DNA from: Hysterangium stoloniferum
Lineage: Eukaryota; Basidiomycota; Agaricomycetes; Hysterangiales; Hysterangiaceae
DNA length: 64,000 nt
Assembly: GCA_015178975.1 (NCBI GenBank)
Contig: WHVD01000040.1
Span: 1 to 64,000, forward strand
Direction of reading: 5' to 3'
Positions within the stretch are counted from its first letter, which is position 1. Each line of letters opens with the position of its first letter. The position numbers and the translations under genes are program-made. Shown one piece after another: positions 33,346-44,033 of this stretch. The notes below the pieces were generated by a model. That model did no database searches. It was not told the origin of the DNA and saw only the letters and a program-made list of their open reading frames with translations.

Positions 33346-34999
33346 TTAAGCCGACGACAGGTCCGTGGCGTTGTCAGTAGGCATGTGTGGGGGGTGATGT
33401 TCATCGGGGGTTTTTTCGTCTGGGGCCTCTTTACCGGCGACCTCTTCCTCGGGTACCTCTTCACCAGCGGACTCTTCATCGGATATATGTATCTGATCGT
33501 CGGGTATGTATGGGTGTCGGTAGGGCCGCTCACCAAATATTACCAATCCATTGGCCACGCGCATGTGGGGGCGGGTTGTGGCATTAAATGCACGTATCGA
33601 TGCCTGGGCATCCTCACTATGTGGGACCGGGACGCGTTTCGGGGGCATAGGCGGCACACGCCCCACGACAAATCGAGCCTGTCGCATAAAATGTATAACG
33701 TCACGTATCAGACGAAAGGGCATGTGCTCTGTTCTCCTGATCAAGCGACACCGTAATTGGAATTCATTAAATGTGGATATAATTTCGTCCATACGAGATA
33801 CCACTTGGAAAATGGTAGGACGTTTTTTTGGGTCGTTCTGTATCATCTCAGACACCAACGGCCGTACAAATTCTAAATTTGAATACACCTGAGGTTTATT
33901 TAGCTTTGTACAACGAGAATTCGCGGTTCAGGAATGAACTGACTGAGAGAAATTTTTCAAAAATGATGTTGCCAAGATAGTACACATCAACCGGGAACGG
34001 GTCATATGGCGTCTTGTGTCCTTCCCCTTGGAATTCGGGAACAGACTTGTCACCACCCCGGACGGGAATGTCAAGCCTTATTTCAGGATAATGACGAGAC
34101 AACCCGAAATCTAGTAGATAATACTTGGGTGACCGTTCGGTGCGGGTATAATGTGTAACATAGCGGCGGAGATCTTTAGATTTGGGTGGACGTAAGGGAT
34201 GGTACCCTTTTGGATACATCTCCCTAGCATCCATCATTATATTACCTCGGTGAAGATCTCTAGAGGCTGTTCATGATGATGTTCGTATGATGAAAGGTCT
34301 CTATTTACCGATGGGCGATGTTAAGCTCATGCATGTAACTCAGTCCCTGGAAATAGTACAACATAAGATCTAACTGGTAACATCAAACATGAATGGGCTA
34401 TAATCACTTCAAATATTTGCCTGAAGAACTCGACTGCCTCTCCAACAGTAACAAAGGGTGGATTTAACCACGACCGGAGAAGTGGCATGACAAGAAGTCG
34501 CATGTCTTCGATATTCGGGCCTTCCATAACTTCATAAATGGGGACACAGTGGTTTCTCGGATCCGTTGCCAATCCTGGACTAGAGAATAATTGGCCAATC
34601 CGGGTCTCATCGGAACGTCTGTCAGTCCAGATCACTTTAAGTGCGACAGGAGCACCATCGGATATGCGTGTGGCATCCATAATTCGGAAATAGGCCTAAT
34701 GGTGTTATTCGATGTAATACAGTGAAGGGTTACAGTGAGTCGAAGGCGATACTCAAGAAAAGACGTGTACATACGGGTATAACGGAATCTTCACAATCTA
34801 CCGGATCCTTCTTAGTGCCTTTCCACGAGGCAACCCAGTCGTGTTGGTATCTCGAACGGAGTTTATATCCGCAAGATTCCAACCAAATCTGGTGTTTAGC
34901 CCACAACCTCTCCGCGGGCATCAGATTGGTACGATCTCCAGGAACCCAGGTTGTGCGGTAGAGATCGACTTCCGCACTGTATTCGTCATAAGTTATCAT
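33346..34999 (-). CDS. protein kinase-like protein, copy A (agaricomycete expanded family)
   Basis: Five exons: 34999-34775, 34695-34408, 34346-34309, 34259-33944, 33888-33346, giving 469 residues with all phases matching. N-terminal residues 1-75 are a family-specific leader (HQIWLESCGYKLRSRYQHDW). The ATP-site Lys is in APVALKVIW. The catalytic loop AHRDLHRGNIMMD spans the third/fourth exon junction. The DFG motif is in YYLLDFGLSR, followed by DPFPVDVYYLGN in the C-lobe. The C-terminal 45 residues are very acidic and Pro-rich (EEVPEEEVAGKEAPDEKTP), absent in copy B. No obvious Gly-rich loop. The gene is divergent from the zinc-finger gene at 35508. Substrate unknown. Confidence 0.88.
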
Positions 35000-35507
35000 T
35001 TTATTAGAAAGGGAGGTTGGGGAGGCCGGTCGTTGTACAGTGGACGTGGAGGGACGGGTGCAGTGTAGATCGTCAAACGAGTAGTAGTCGTGGGAAATAC
35101 TTGCTTCTGTTATGTTGGGGTTACATAACTAAGTTTGTTCAAATCAAAATTAGCGTAAGCGTTGCCACGATATTCCGTTAAAACAATTGTTATGTTTACC
35201 CGCGTTTATAGAGAACCCTTTTATTTTTCATTTTGACATATTTGGAATATGTATAGCTTTGGTGGGAACATCTTTTCGCCAGCTAACCGTCTCAAATCCG
35301 AAGCCTTCTCATCAAAGGCAAGCCAGGCAATTGCAGCTCAAGGACAATAGGTATAATAAGTTTATGTTCCCTAATGCGATCTCCTTAATTACAACCTCTA
35401 CCGCTCTCTTTCCACGTTGTCTTCCCCAGCTTTTATATAATAGCACAACCCCTCAACGGTGTCCATTTTGTCAACTCGTCCCCTACATCCTGCTTCCCAG
35501 ATCGCCT
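35000..35507. promoter_or_regulatory. shared promoter region, copy A
   Basis: 508 bp between the start codons of the divergent kinase and zinc-finger genes. TTTATATAA at about 35432-35440 lies some 70 bp before the zinc-finger ATG; copy B has TATATAAAAAG at the equivalent place. Confidence 0.55.
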
Positions 35508-37197
35508 ATGGACGCCGCCATAAAACCTGCTATTGATATCCTTATTCATGGTGCTCGGCATGCCATTAACTCTGTTTCTCCTTCGAAGAACCGACGGAAG
35601 GCGGATGAATGCTTGTTATTTGGAAACGAGAAACTCAAAGATTTGCTCGCACGCATTGACCCACAGGATAGAAAGGACCTTGATATGGCGAAGGATTTGG
35701 TTGATGCTAATTCAGAGTATGTTCAATTTTCTCCCAAATGCGTTGTGAGGGGACTGAGTTGCTCATGCTTTATTAGGCTACATACCAGCAGAGTCAACTT
35801 GCAAACCGCAGTCAGAAAAATCAGTAATATCCGTTTGGTGAAGAAGTCACATGAGTTGCGGAAAGAAGCTGAATACCACTTAGAAACAGTACATGTACGT
35901 CGATCCATTACTAGTAGACGCCAGCTACCCTTTCAACACTTGTTATTTATTTTAGGTAACGTCACAAGTAATAGAGGCAAACTATATCGGACGGAGCATG
36001 CAGGCAGCTCTTGCAACGGCCCCTCCTCAGCCGGCAGGCAAGCCAACCTACGCCCCTCTCGTAACCACCATTGATATAAATCGATTTATTAGATAACACC
36101 CGTGACTACCCTACCCAGCCCGACACATTTGGAATTGGGGGGCTAGCGGTGGCCCTCCCTACCGCCGTAAGTATAGACGGCGATCACCACCTCATATCAT
36201 GCTAATGGATACACAGAACCATCCCGGCCATGCCGCCGCTCCAATTGACCTCTCTCACGTGTATCCCCCGCCACGAGACAATATTGCATCTTCGTCGACT
36301 ACTTATAGAAACGACGATGGTCAGTCTCCTTACATGCGGCGTAATCTACTCTACCACATTCCGTAGTCCATCCATTTTACGAAGGAGCCGAGCTTCGTCG
36401 CGGGGGCACACTCCGTCAAACTGCCCCTGATAATTCACCAGAGTTCGCTTGCGTCGAGCCTGGGTGTGCCTGGAAGGGATATACAGTTAAAAATCTACAG
36501 GTGAGAATTGTATCACATGTATGAGGTGTATCCTGCTCACTTTATGCGACCATACGTTAGGATCACCGGTTGGACCAACACATATCATGTAGGTGCTATA
36601 TTTGGCCTTGGTCCCACAGCCGTAGCTTAAATTATTTTAGGTGCATGTGAAGGCTGTGGTGAACCCTTCCCTAGTGGTAACATCCGCGCACACCACTTGA
36701 CCCGTTGCGGCCTCTATTTGAATGCCTATGTCAAGTATGTCCCAAATGTTTCTGAGGACACTGGGATGCCTCATGCTAATCCTAGTGGAGGTATGTCACT
36801 CACTTCCTCACACAAATATAGCCTGACGGAAATTGCAGGCCACCCGGCATCTTTGACCTCTCAGGCCGACCCTGGTGGTCACACAGTAGACCCCGAACCC
36901 AACCTCTCTTGTTTGGTGTGTGACCAAGAGCTCGATAGCGTAGCGGAATTAGAAGTAAGTGTACGCTCTAACACATCACTATCGGTCAATCTGACATAAC
37001 TGCTATATTAGAACCACAACAGGTTTCGTCATCAGCCATGTGAGGGCGATTAATTTCTGTATTACAACGTTTGGCTAATCGTTATACTTCAAGGTAAATG
37101 TCCTGGCTGTCATGTTCGTTATAACAGCAGGTTCGAAAGGGAACTCCACTTGATGGAATATACCGACCACTGGAGGAAAAACCTCTGCCCTTCGTAG
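35508..37197 (+). CDS. coiled-coil/C2H2 zinc-finger protein, copy A
   Basis: Predicted exons: 35508-35716, 35777-35894, 35956-36060, 36093-36166, 36217-36319, 36367-36500, 36561-36588, 36641-36954, 37012-37039, 37094-37197. The first part is charged and helical (ADECLLFGNEKLKDLLARI, KKSHELRKEAEYHLETVH). The second carries four zinc-binding modules: CVEPGC..H..H (CX4CX12HX4H), CEGCGEP..H..C, CLVC..H..H (CX2CX12HX4H) and CPGCHVR..H..H, three of them split by introns in linkers. Phases agree at every junction except 36060/36093, where a 32-nt 'intron' would be needed and copy A is one base shorter than copy B. So A may be frameshifted there, or these may be two genes. Nuclear regulator is the natural guess, unproven. 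Confidence 0.75.
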
Positions 37198-37489
37198 AGA
37201 CTTTAACTCCCCCATAATGCCCAGTCACCGTCACGTATGCAAGCTGTCTTTTCTCCCCACGGAGTCAAATAGATACACGAATTCGGTCGTATCTATGCTA
37301 CTTCACCTGGTAATTTGTCGCCCATTTCCCTCATTGATATTGATCGATTAATCATTCTGTAACACGACTCGCACATGACCCTTTCCATTAGTTTATCGAA
37401 GTTGTATTTCTCAAGTAACATGTAACCATGCAAGTTGACCTATTTTCATGCGACAAATCGATGGACATCGATCTCCCATATGATATTCA

Positions 37490-39160
37490 CTCCAGCCACC
37501 TCCTTTGATTTCGCAAATAAGGAAAGTGGAAGCTGGACACCTAACACCGGCCCAGAATATTCACCCGAACGAAGTCTTTCCCCAAGTGCTGACTGATTTC
37601 TACTGACATTATGCATCTAATGACGGCACCGTACATTGCATGCACGATCAAAAGTAACTCATCTCTAGTACATTCTTCATGTACGTGTCTTTTCTGCCAC
37701 CAACACCATCTGGAATTTTGTCCCTCAAGCCCCTCCAAAAACTCTGGAGGCTGGCCAATGATACTTCAATCCTTTTTTTTTTACTAACTCTTACAACTTC
37801 GACGCTATACAGCGGCAACCATAGCGCTTAATATAGTTTGTTTCTATCAAGCTTTGGACCGATGCAAATGTGAGGCTATAAAAGACAGCAGCCTTTTAGC
37901 AACCTTCTCATTACATTTAATTCTTTTTCGCAATTCATTCAAAGGCTTGAGCACACAATAAGGTCGAGTTAGAGAACGAAATAACATCAATAGTGTTGCC
38001 CATTAACCTTGACCTTAACGCCTTTTGTCTGTTCTTCAGGTTCTCAAGAATAATCCCACTTTGACTACAAGCGCACTTCGTCCAGGTTTCACCAAAAATT
38101 ATGTTCAGAACATCAGGGGATGACAGCGTGGTGCAATTCGAATTTCCGAGACGCACCCATACTTTTGAGGTACTGCTATTATCTATAGCAATTGATACCC
38201 CTGGTTACGCTCAATTGTCAACAAGAAAAACCCATTTTTCATGGTCATCATCTCTTCTAGATGCTTACTTGAGAGCTCAGCCACAATTTCAAATATGATT
38301 TGTTTTGACTCATTAAATTATTTTCAAAGCAGACACTTGTCAGTTCCACCAGGTAGGGGAAGAAAATGACGGGAGTAGTTGTCTGAGCAGGAGGGGAGTT
38401 GGTGGACTGGGTTAAAGACTCGGAACTGCGTTGAACATTATCAAAAGGACGAGAATAACAGTATTGTTAATTGAAGCGATACCCTCGTTCGGTCGGATCT
38501 GGTTGTTCCGGCGGTAGGACGTTCGTCTAGTTAGGATAATTGGGAATTATCATGAAGTAGTCGTGAACGCGATGCCGATGCGCTTCATAGTGGCGTGAGA
38601 TAAGGAAAAGTTGAAAGAACAAGGGCCACAAGATAAGGCTTTTGTCTTGATTCACATCAAAAGAAGAACTTCATGTACCAGAATGTTGAACGGCAAGTTG
38701 AATAAAACAATCGCTGACACGTTGATCATCTTCCGTTCCGGTAAGGACGACAGAACTAAGCCCGCGTGAAACCTGCATAACATAACAAACACAGAAAAGA
38801 AACAAACCCTAACTATAAAAGTGCCGAACTGGACAATACCGATAACCGAGGTTCATGCCAGACAGCATTGTAAACACAAATTTCCGAATATGGTCATACA
38901 TACAAGTGGTCCGCTGGCTCTTGTTACTGTCAGTGACGGAGGTGCTTCCTTTCTGACCGCCTGGCGCGATCTGTCTTCATATCAGAATAAGTAACTTCCT
39001 AAGCTCTTCCGTACGCATCTTAACCAAACTTCTCGAAGCCCACATTCTTCAAGAACTTGCAGAAACCGGAAGCCTTGTTGTCTTGGCATGCGAGCATGAT
39101 TTCAGCCTTGATGGCTGAGAGAAATATGATTATACTACAACGTCCAAAACACGTGACGGG
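37490..39160. repeat. segment E, copy A
   Basis: Equivalent in reverse to 50285-48190. It contains a stem-loop at 37873-37894 and, on the minus strand (about 38300-37935), a coding-like stretch also seen in copy B (KHLEEMMTMKNGFFLL, GIILENLKNRQKALRSR), with apparent breaks. 38920-39160 also resembles 32640-32850. No protein family was recognised. Confidence 0.6.
37873..37894 (+). other. conserved stem-loop, copy 1 of 4
   Basis: AGGCTATAAAAGACAGCAGCCT, stem weakened by two changes on the left side; embedded in TTGGACCGATGCAAATGTG shared with the copy at 49866. Confidence 0.5.
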
Positions 39161-39164
39161 TATT

Positions 39165-39639
39165 TTTTTATTTTTTATTTTTTTAATACATTTGTATACC
39201 GCATCGCATAACGTAGATACACAGCAGTTGGGAACAGGTACCCTAATGGTGGTGGATAGGTATGTAGGTACTAGGGCGAGTAGGTGTGGGTATGCGGGTC
39301 AATTGTTGTAGAGTGGAGGGAGGGTGAGAGGGCAGAGAAAAAAGAGAAAAGAAAAAGAGGAGAACCGGGGGGGGGGAGGGGGGGGCTACGTCTTGCCAAA
39401 GGTGTTTGAGGCGTCAATGAATTTTCCTAGAGTGGTGAGCCCTTTATGGGTTCTGAGGATGGCGGAAGGGGACAGGTCCTGAGAGGCGTCGATTAGGAGG
39501 TGGCAGTGTTCCTCATATAGAGGGCACTCAGTCAAGATGTAGAGGCGGGAATGAATGACCGCTGTGCCACAGGAGCAGGACGAGGGTAAGTCAGGGAAAA
39601 ATTGGTGGTAGTACTCGCCAAAGAAACCATGGCCGACGA
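39165..39639 (-). pseudogene. LINE (Tad-like) 3' end, 5'-truncated
   Basis: The minus strand from 39661 to 39386 encodes the C-terminal part of a non-LTR retrotransposon protein: GHGFFGEYYHQFFPDLP, a Cys/His motif (CSCG...HSRLYILTECPLYEEH), then GKFIDASNTFGKT and a stop. An A-rich tail (T-rich in plus sense) lies at about 39167-39190, marking the 3' end. The coding sequence continues across the LTR element at 42896-42941 (RIVQAIVGHGFF spans the junction), so the LTR element inserted into the LINE. Confidence 0.8.
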
Positions 39640-40334
39640 TGTTGGAAGGTGAAGAAAACACCGTTCTGCTTTTCCCGATCAGGGGGCAATATGAGCTGAG
39701 ACATAAAGGTTCTTCCGCCCTTTGTTCTCGGGCATTTCACCCCGACTCCCCCAGCGCCTACATAATCGAGAAAACATATATAAATGAGGCAACTACTGTA
39801 TAGTTACAAGTAGTCTGTTATACTTATCCATGACTCCCTAATAATATGGGTCTTGAATTCTAACAGGTTATGGGCCCTGGCTTGCGCCGTATAACCAAGT
39901 CTCGAAACACTGTCTAATTGTGTTTTCAAGTCTCAAGACCCACCTTCCACTTTCTGCACAGGTTGTATTCATCTTCGAAATACTCTTCGGAATATTTTCT
40001 TTAGGGCTTATTATTCAGGACTAATCCCAACAATAACCATTCGAAAACCCATTTATCACATCTACCATAATTCTATTCAATGCAAACTTTCAACCATCTG
40101 TGTTACACCTTCCTGCATTATTTTTCGAGCAGTCATTACCAGTCATGATCGGTTATCTGAATCTGTTTCTCTTTCTCGACTCACCTCACATCGCTCGCCT
40201 GTCTTTGCTGGCCATCACTCCTATCTCATCCATCTCTCCTTTTCCATAGCCAACGAACTGATCATATCTTGTCTCACGTTACCCCAATTTATTCGGTTGC
40301 ATGTTTCCTTTTTAGGTCTCCAGCAGGGAACTAC

Positions 40335-40995
40335 GTAACAGGAGGAGTAGAGCAGTGAGGGGGAGCATTGAGAGTTAAGACACCGCACAATAGGAAGGAG
40401 GTGCTCCCTGTGTTTATGTTCAATGCACTGATCGTGGCTGCCTTCATATCTTCCATTCTTTAGAGCGGCGAGGAGGAGTATTGAGAAGAGAACACCGCAC
40501 TATGGAAAGAAGTGGCCCCTCCTTTGTTTAGGTTTGCTGCGCAATAGTGTCTATCCATCCTTCACCGCACTCGTCGCGCGTGCATCATACCCACCATCCT
40601 TCACTGACTCTCTCAACCTACTCTAGCGCGTAATTGCGTCCGCTTCATTTATCTCATCACCACCATGTCTATTGCATCTGCGCTCAACATTCTCGATGAC
40701 TCATTGATTCGAAGACTGGATGCCACCGTTCAATGATCGACAACTCATATATGTAACGTCTCCGAAACCACGCGACAGTGTGAGGAGGAGTGTTGAGCAT
40801 CAAGACACCACATAGTCACGTCAGCCATCCTTATCAGCTCAGCACTGTCCCTAATCGCTCTCCATCGCATTGGTTCCTATCATGTAATGGTCACGACACT
40901 TATCTTATCCGTCCCTTTGCATGGCTGTGGTGGCAACAGGAAGAGTAGCGCGGTGAGGAGGAGTGAGAAGAGAACACCGCACCATGGAAGGAAGC
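40335..40995 (+). repeat. interior repeats resembling PPT plus LTR start
   Basis: Near 40340, 40470, 40780 and 40950 the interior repeats a motif like GAGGAGGAGTRTTGAGAAG followed by AACACCGCAC and GGAAGGAAG, resembling the real polypurine tract and LTR start at 42658-42690 (GAGGAGGAGTGTTGG...AACACCG). Confidence 0.65.
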
Positions 40996-41318
40996 GGCGC
41001 CCCTTTGTTTAGGTTACGATGCTCAGCAATCAACTATTCAGCATACCATGGAGCCTGAGCCGTTCATGGACTTACTATTCTTAGCCTGGCACGTAGTCGC
41101 GTCCGCTTCATTGTCTCATTGTCACCCCATGTTTTGACAACATCTGCGCTCAACGTGCTCAACTTTGTCACCTTATCTGGCCTATCCAATCGGCGATGCA
41201 AGGACGTCGCTTCATTATCACCTCTGTGCGAATTTTTAGTGTGCTAATACGCACCATCATCTTATATCGCCTCTGAGCGCAATTTTCACTGTCATTTTTC
41301 TGTCAGCTATATTTTCTT

Positions 41319-41660
41319 GGAACCGCCTGTTCCAAAGTCTACCGCAACCACTCCTCAATAGGAACTAGGTAATTTCTGGGACAAAATTTATGGCAAAATT
41401 TATAGAGCTTAAACTTGAATTCTTTCGGAACCGCCTGTTCCAAGTTAATTGCGACCACCTCTGTCTGGCCGGTGATGAAACTTACAGCAATATAGCTCAT
41501 TTTTATGGAACCGCCTGTTCCAAGTTGACCGCGACCACCTCTGTCTGGCTGGTGACGAAACTTATGGCAATATAGCTCAATTTTTTATGGAACCGCTTGT
41601 TCCAAGTCCACCGCACCCACCTTTGTGTGGCCATTTTGGCAACAAAATTTATGGCACAAT
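41319..41660 (+). repeat. tandem repeat of about 80-105 bp, four units
   Basis: Each unit opens with GGAACCGCCTGTTCC, a partial palindrome, followed by AAGTTGACCGCGACCACCTC and a TATGGCAAWATWTA-like tail. Units begin at about 41319, 41426, 41510 and 41589. Confidence 0.75.
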
Positions 41661-41969
41661 TTATTGAGTATAAAACTCATATTTCATTTCCTCGACATTC
41701 GATCCTTCTATTTTTTGACAGGCGTATGCATAATTAGGAAACAACAATCTATGCCAGCTTAACGGCACATTTATAGGGCGTATGTATAATCAAGAGGCAA
41801 TACCACTTTTCAGACCAAGACCTTAATACCATAACAGGGCAGGAAGCTTCGACATCTTGCCTTATGTATTTATTTTAGGCCAAATCCGACTCTGGAATAC
41901 CCTCAATAATCTACTACTTTTTATTACTTGTCTAGCAATGTGTCGGTCCTTATACAAGACCTACACAGG

Positions 41970-42175
41970 CCGAGGAGGAGAATTTTGGACCTACGTTATA
42001 CGACCCAGCAAGCTCTATTTTGGACCTACGATATACGACCCAGAAAGCTTTATTTTGGACCTACGTTATACAACCCAAAATTCACTTCAAATTTTGTACC
42101 CTCGTCGGTGCACCAAAGCTATGTGATTCGAGGAGGAGAATCTAGTCCTACATTATGCGACTCAGAAAGCTTGTC
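41970..42175 (+). repeat. tandem repeat of about 37 bp
   Basis: Units of TTTTGGACCTACGTTATACG plus ACCCAGAAAGCTTTA, three clear copies and diverged partial ones, starting near GAGGAGGAGAATTTTGG. Confidence 0.7.
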
Positions 42176-42999
42176 TGGCCGATGACTGCTACACCTTTCG
42201 TGACCCGACAAAGCAGATAAAAAAGGGAAAACTCGACTTTTATTATCACGACTATTTCGTGGCGTATCAAGTCCTACAACTAAAGTTATCATTTTTTTTG
42301 GGGGGGGCAGCATTCAGGCTTACTAGTTTCGAAAAAGAATGGACTGGAGAGTTTGAAGTGGATCATGGCCAGCTACCATTCACGACTCAAATTCACTTTC
42401 AATTCCGATCACAACCACCCCCGCAGTATATTGGATCCTATGTATCACAATCTCACTTTCCGAAGTGTGGTAGCAATTTTCCCAAATTTATTATCATCCA
42501 TTCCATTATCTCGACTTCCTTCGACATTCACATCTCACTCAATATACTGCAGCAAACTATCCATGACCGACATATTCACGAAGGCCCTGGAAGGTCCACA
42601 ATCCATGGGACTATGAAGACTACTTGGTCTACAATAAGACAGCGGTAGAAAAGCATCGGTGAGGAGGAGTGTTGGAAGGTGAAGAAAACACCGTTCTGCT
42701 TTTCCCGATCAGGGGGCAATATGAGCTGAGACATAAAGGTTCTTCTGCCCTTTGTTCTCGGGCATTTCACCCCGACTCCCCCAGCGCCTACATAATCGAG
42801 AAAACGTATATAAATGAGGCAACTACTGTATAGTTACAAGTAGTCTGTTATACTTATCCATGACTCCCTAATAATATGGGTCTTGAATTCTAACAGACGA
42901 TGGCTTGGACAATGCGAATATGGATATGGCGGGGCCCTCCATAACACGTGACGGGTATTTTTTTTTTTAATACATTTATATACTGCGTAAGTCATAAGC

Positions 43000-43230
43000 A
43001 AGAAATTCAATGTGACTAATATTGAGGATACAAGCATGAAAACCAAGTCCTCGCCGCACTTTTGGGCGGATACCAAGAGCAAGCGTGTGAGACATGAATC
43101 ACTGCTAATGAGTCGGCATGCATTTCGAATTATTTATACGGTTTGAAGGGCGGATGATATAGTATGAGCAAAAGCAATGGGAAAGTGCGGAAAGCAAAGA
43201 AAGCAACATAAATGCAATTCTAAGATGCAG
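43000..43230 (+). repeat. segment J, second copy
   Basis: Corresponds to 33040-33290 and, inverted, to 48190-47950. After removing the LINE and LTR insertions it follows segment E directly, as in copy B. The next 300 bp (to about 43530) hold nothing recognisable. Confidence 0.65.
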
Positions 43231-43534
43231 TATCTATCATACAAAGATAATGAGTTAATACTGCTGTGGAAGATGAAATATAGATGGGCAATGTACCTCA
43301 GTGGACACAAAGTGAGAATCGACTGAGGTATAGTGTAGCAACCTTGATTGTTCTTATATGAAGTTTCAGGGATAGAAATGAGAGGGCAAACAATATTGGA
43401 GAAATCTAGAACATAGTGACTGAAATGGTTGCAAGACATAATTGGTACCTCATAACCTCGTGGCATAGTATAACAGCCTTAGTCATTCTTGTGATCAGGA
43501 GCATGCAATAGTCCTTCAATTACAACATAACAAT

Positions 43535-43770
43535 ACATGTTATAGTGAAGGTTTATCACTCACTGAGAGGTTATATATAGAACTGCACAAATAACTTTAA
43601 CAGGTCTATCACTCACTGAGAGGTATGCATATCTTTCTCACTTTACAGTGGTAGTTTACTTACTGTTTCAGTTATATTTAGGTAGATAACAATACATGCT
43701 AGAGTGAAGGTCTATCACTCACTGAGAGTTATATTTAGAACTGCGCAAATAACTTTAACAACATGGGGGT
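43535..43770 (+). repeat. two copies of the short LTR-end-like repeat
   Basis: TATCACTCACTGAGAG blocks recur three times here, twice within the full ~65-bp repeat also found at 32225-32295. They mark the inner edge of arm B. Confidence 0.55.
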
Positions 43771-44033
43771 CGGAACCACACACAACTAACATGAATATAG
43801 GTCAACTTGCATGGCTACATGTTACTTAAGGTACTTCGATAAACTCACGGAAAGGGTCATGTGCAGTCGCGTCACAGAATGTCCAATCGACCAACGTAAA
43901 TGAGAGAAACGGGCGACAATACAGAGGCAACTGGCATTGATACGACCGAAGTCGTGTATCTATTTGCCTCAATGCGGAGAAAAGACAGTATGCATACGAG
44001 ACTGTGAATTGGCGCATAGGGGAGTCAAAGTCT

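Larger units (their letters stand above)
32340..39160 (+). repeat. arm A of a tandem-then-inverted duplication
   Basis: Order: degenerate end of segment E (about 32340-32850), segment J (about 33040-33300), kinase A, zinc-finger A, segment E (37490-38560 and 38640-39160). Segment J recurs at about 43000-43230 after the LINE/LTR insertions. The same order, E-J-kinase-zinc finger, is found reversed at 50285-43790. E precedes J in every case, which is what a tandem array of about 6-kb units would give. Confidence 0.8.
39640..42895 (+). mobile_element. non-autonomous LTR element (LARD-like), perfect target duplication
   Basis: LTRs of 226 bp each (39640-39865 and 42670-42895) differ at only two positions, both transitions. 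Flanks are GACGA on both sides (39635-39639 and 42896-42900). The 2.8-kb interior has no open frame of note and no pol motif. GGTTATGGGCCC follows the left LTR (candidate primer-binding site; cf. GGTTTTGGGCCC after the TR-GAG LTR) and GGTGAGGAGGAG precedes the right LTR (polypurine tract). A recent insertion that must have used another element's enzymes. Confidence 0.93.

Noticed and set aside
33385..33892. Plus-strand ORFs opposite the kinase gene (and their equivalents at 47370-47756)
   Set aside because: They are antisense shadows of conserved kinase exons; substitutions between copies follow the kinase codons.
41319..41660. GGAACCGCCTGTTCC as a steroid-receptor-type response element
   Set aside because: Fungi lack such receptors; the motif is part of a tandem repeat in a retroelement.
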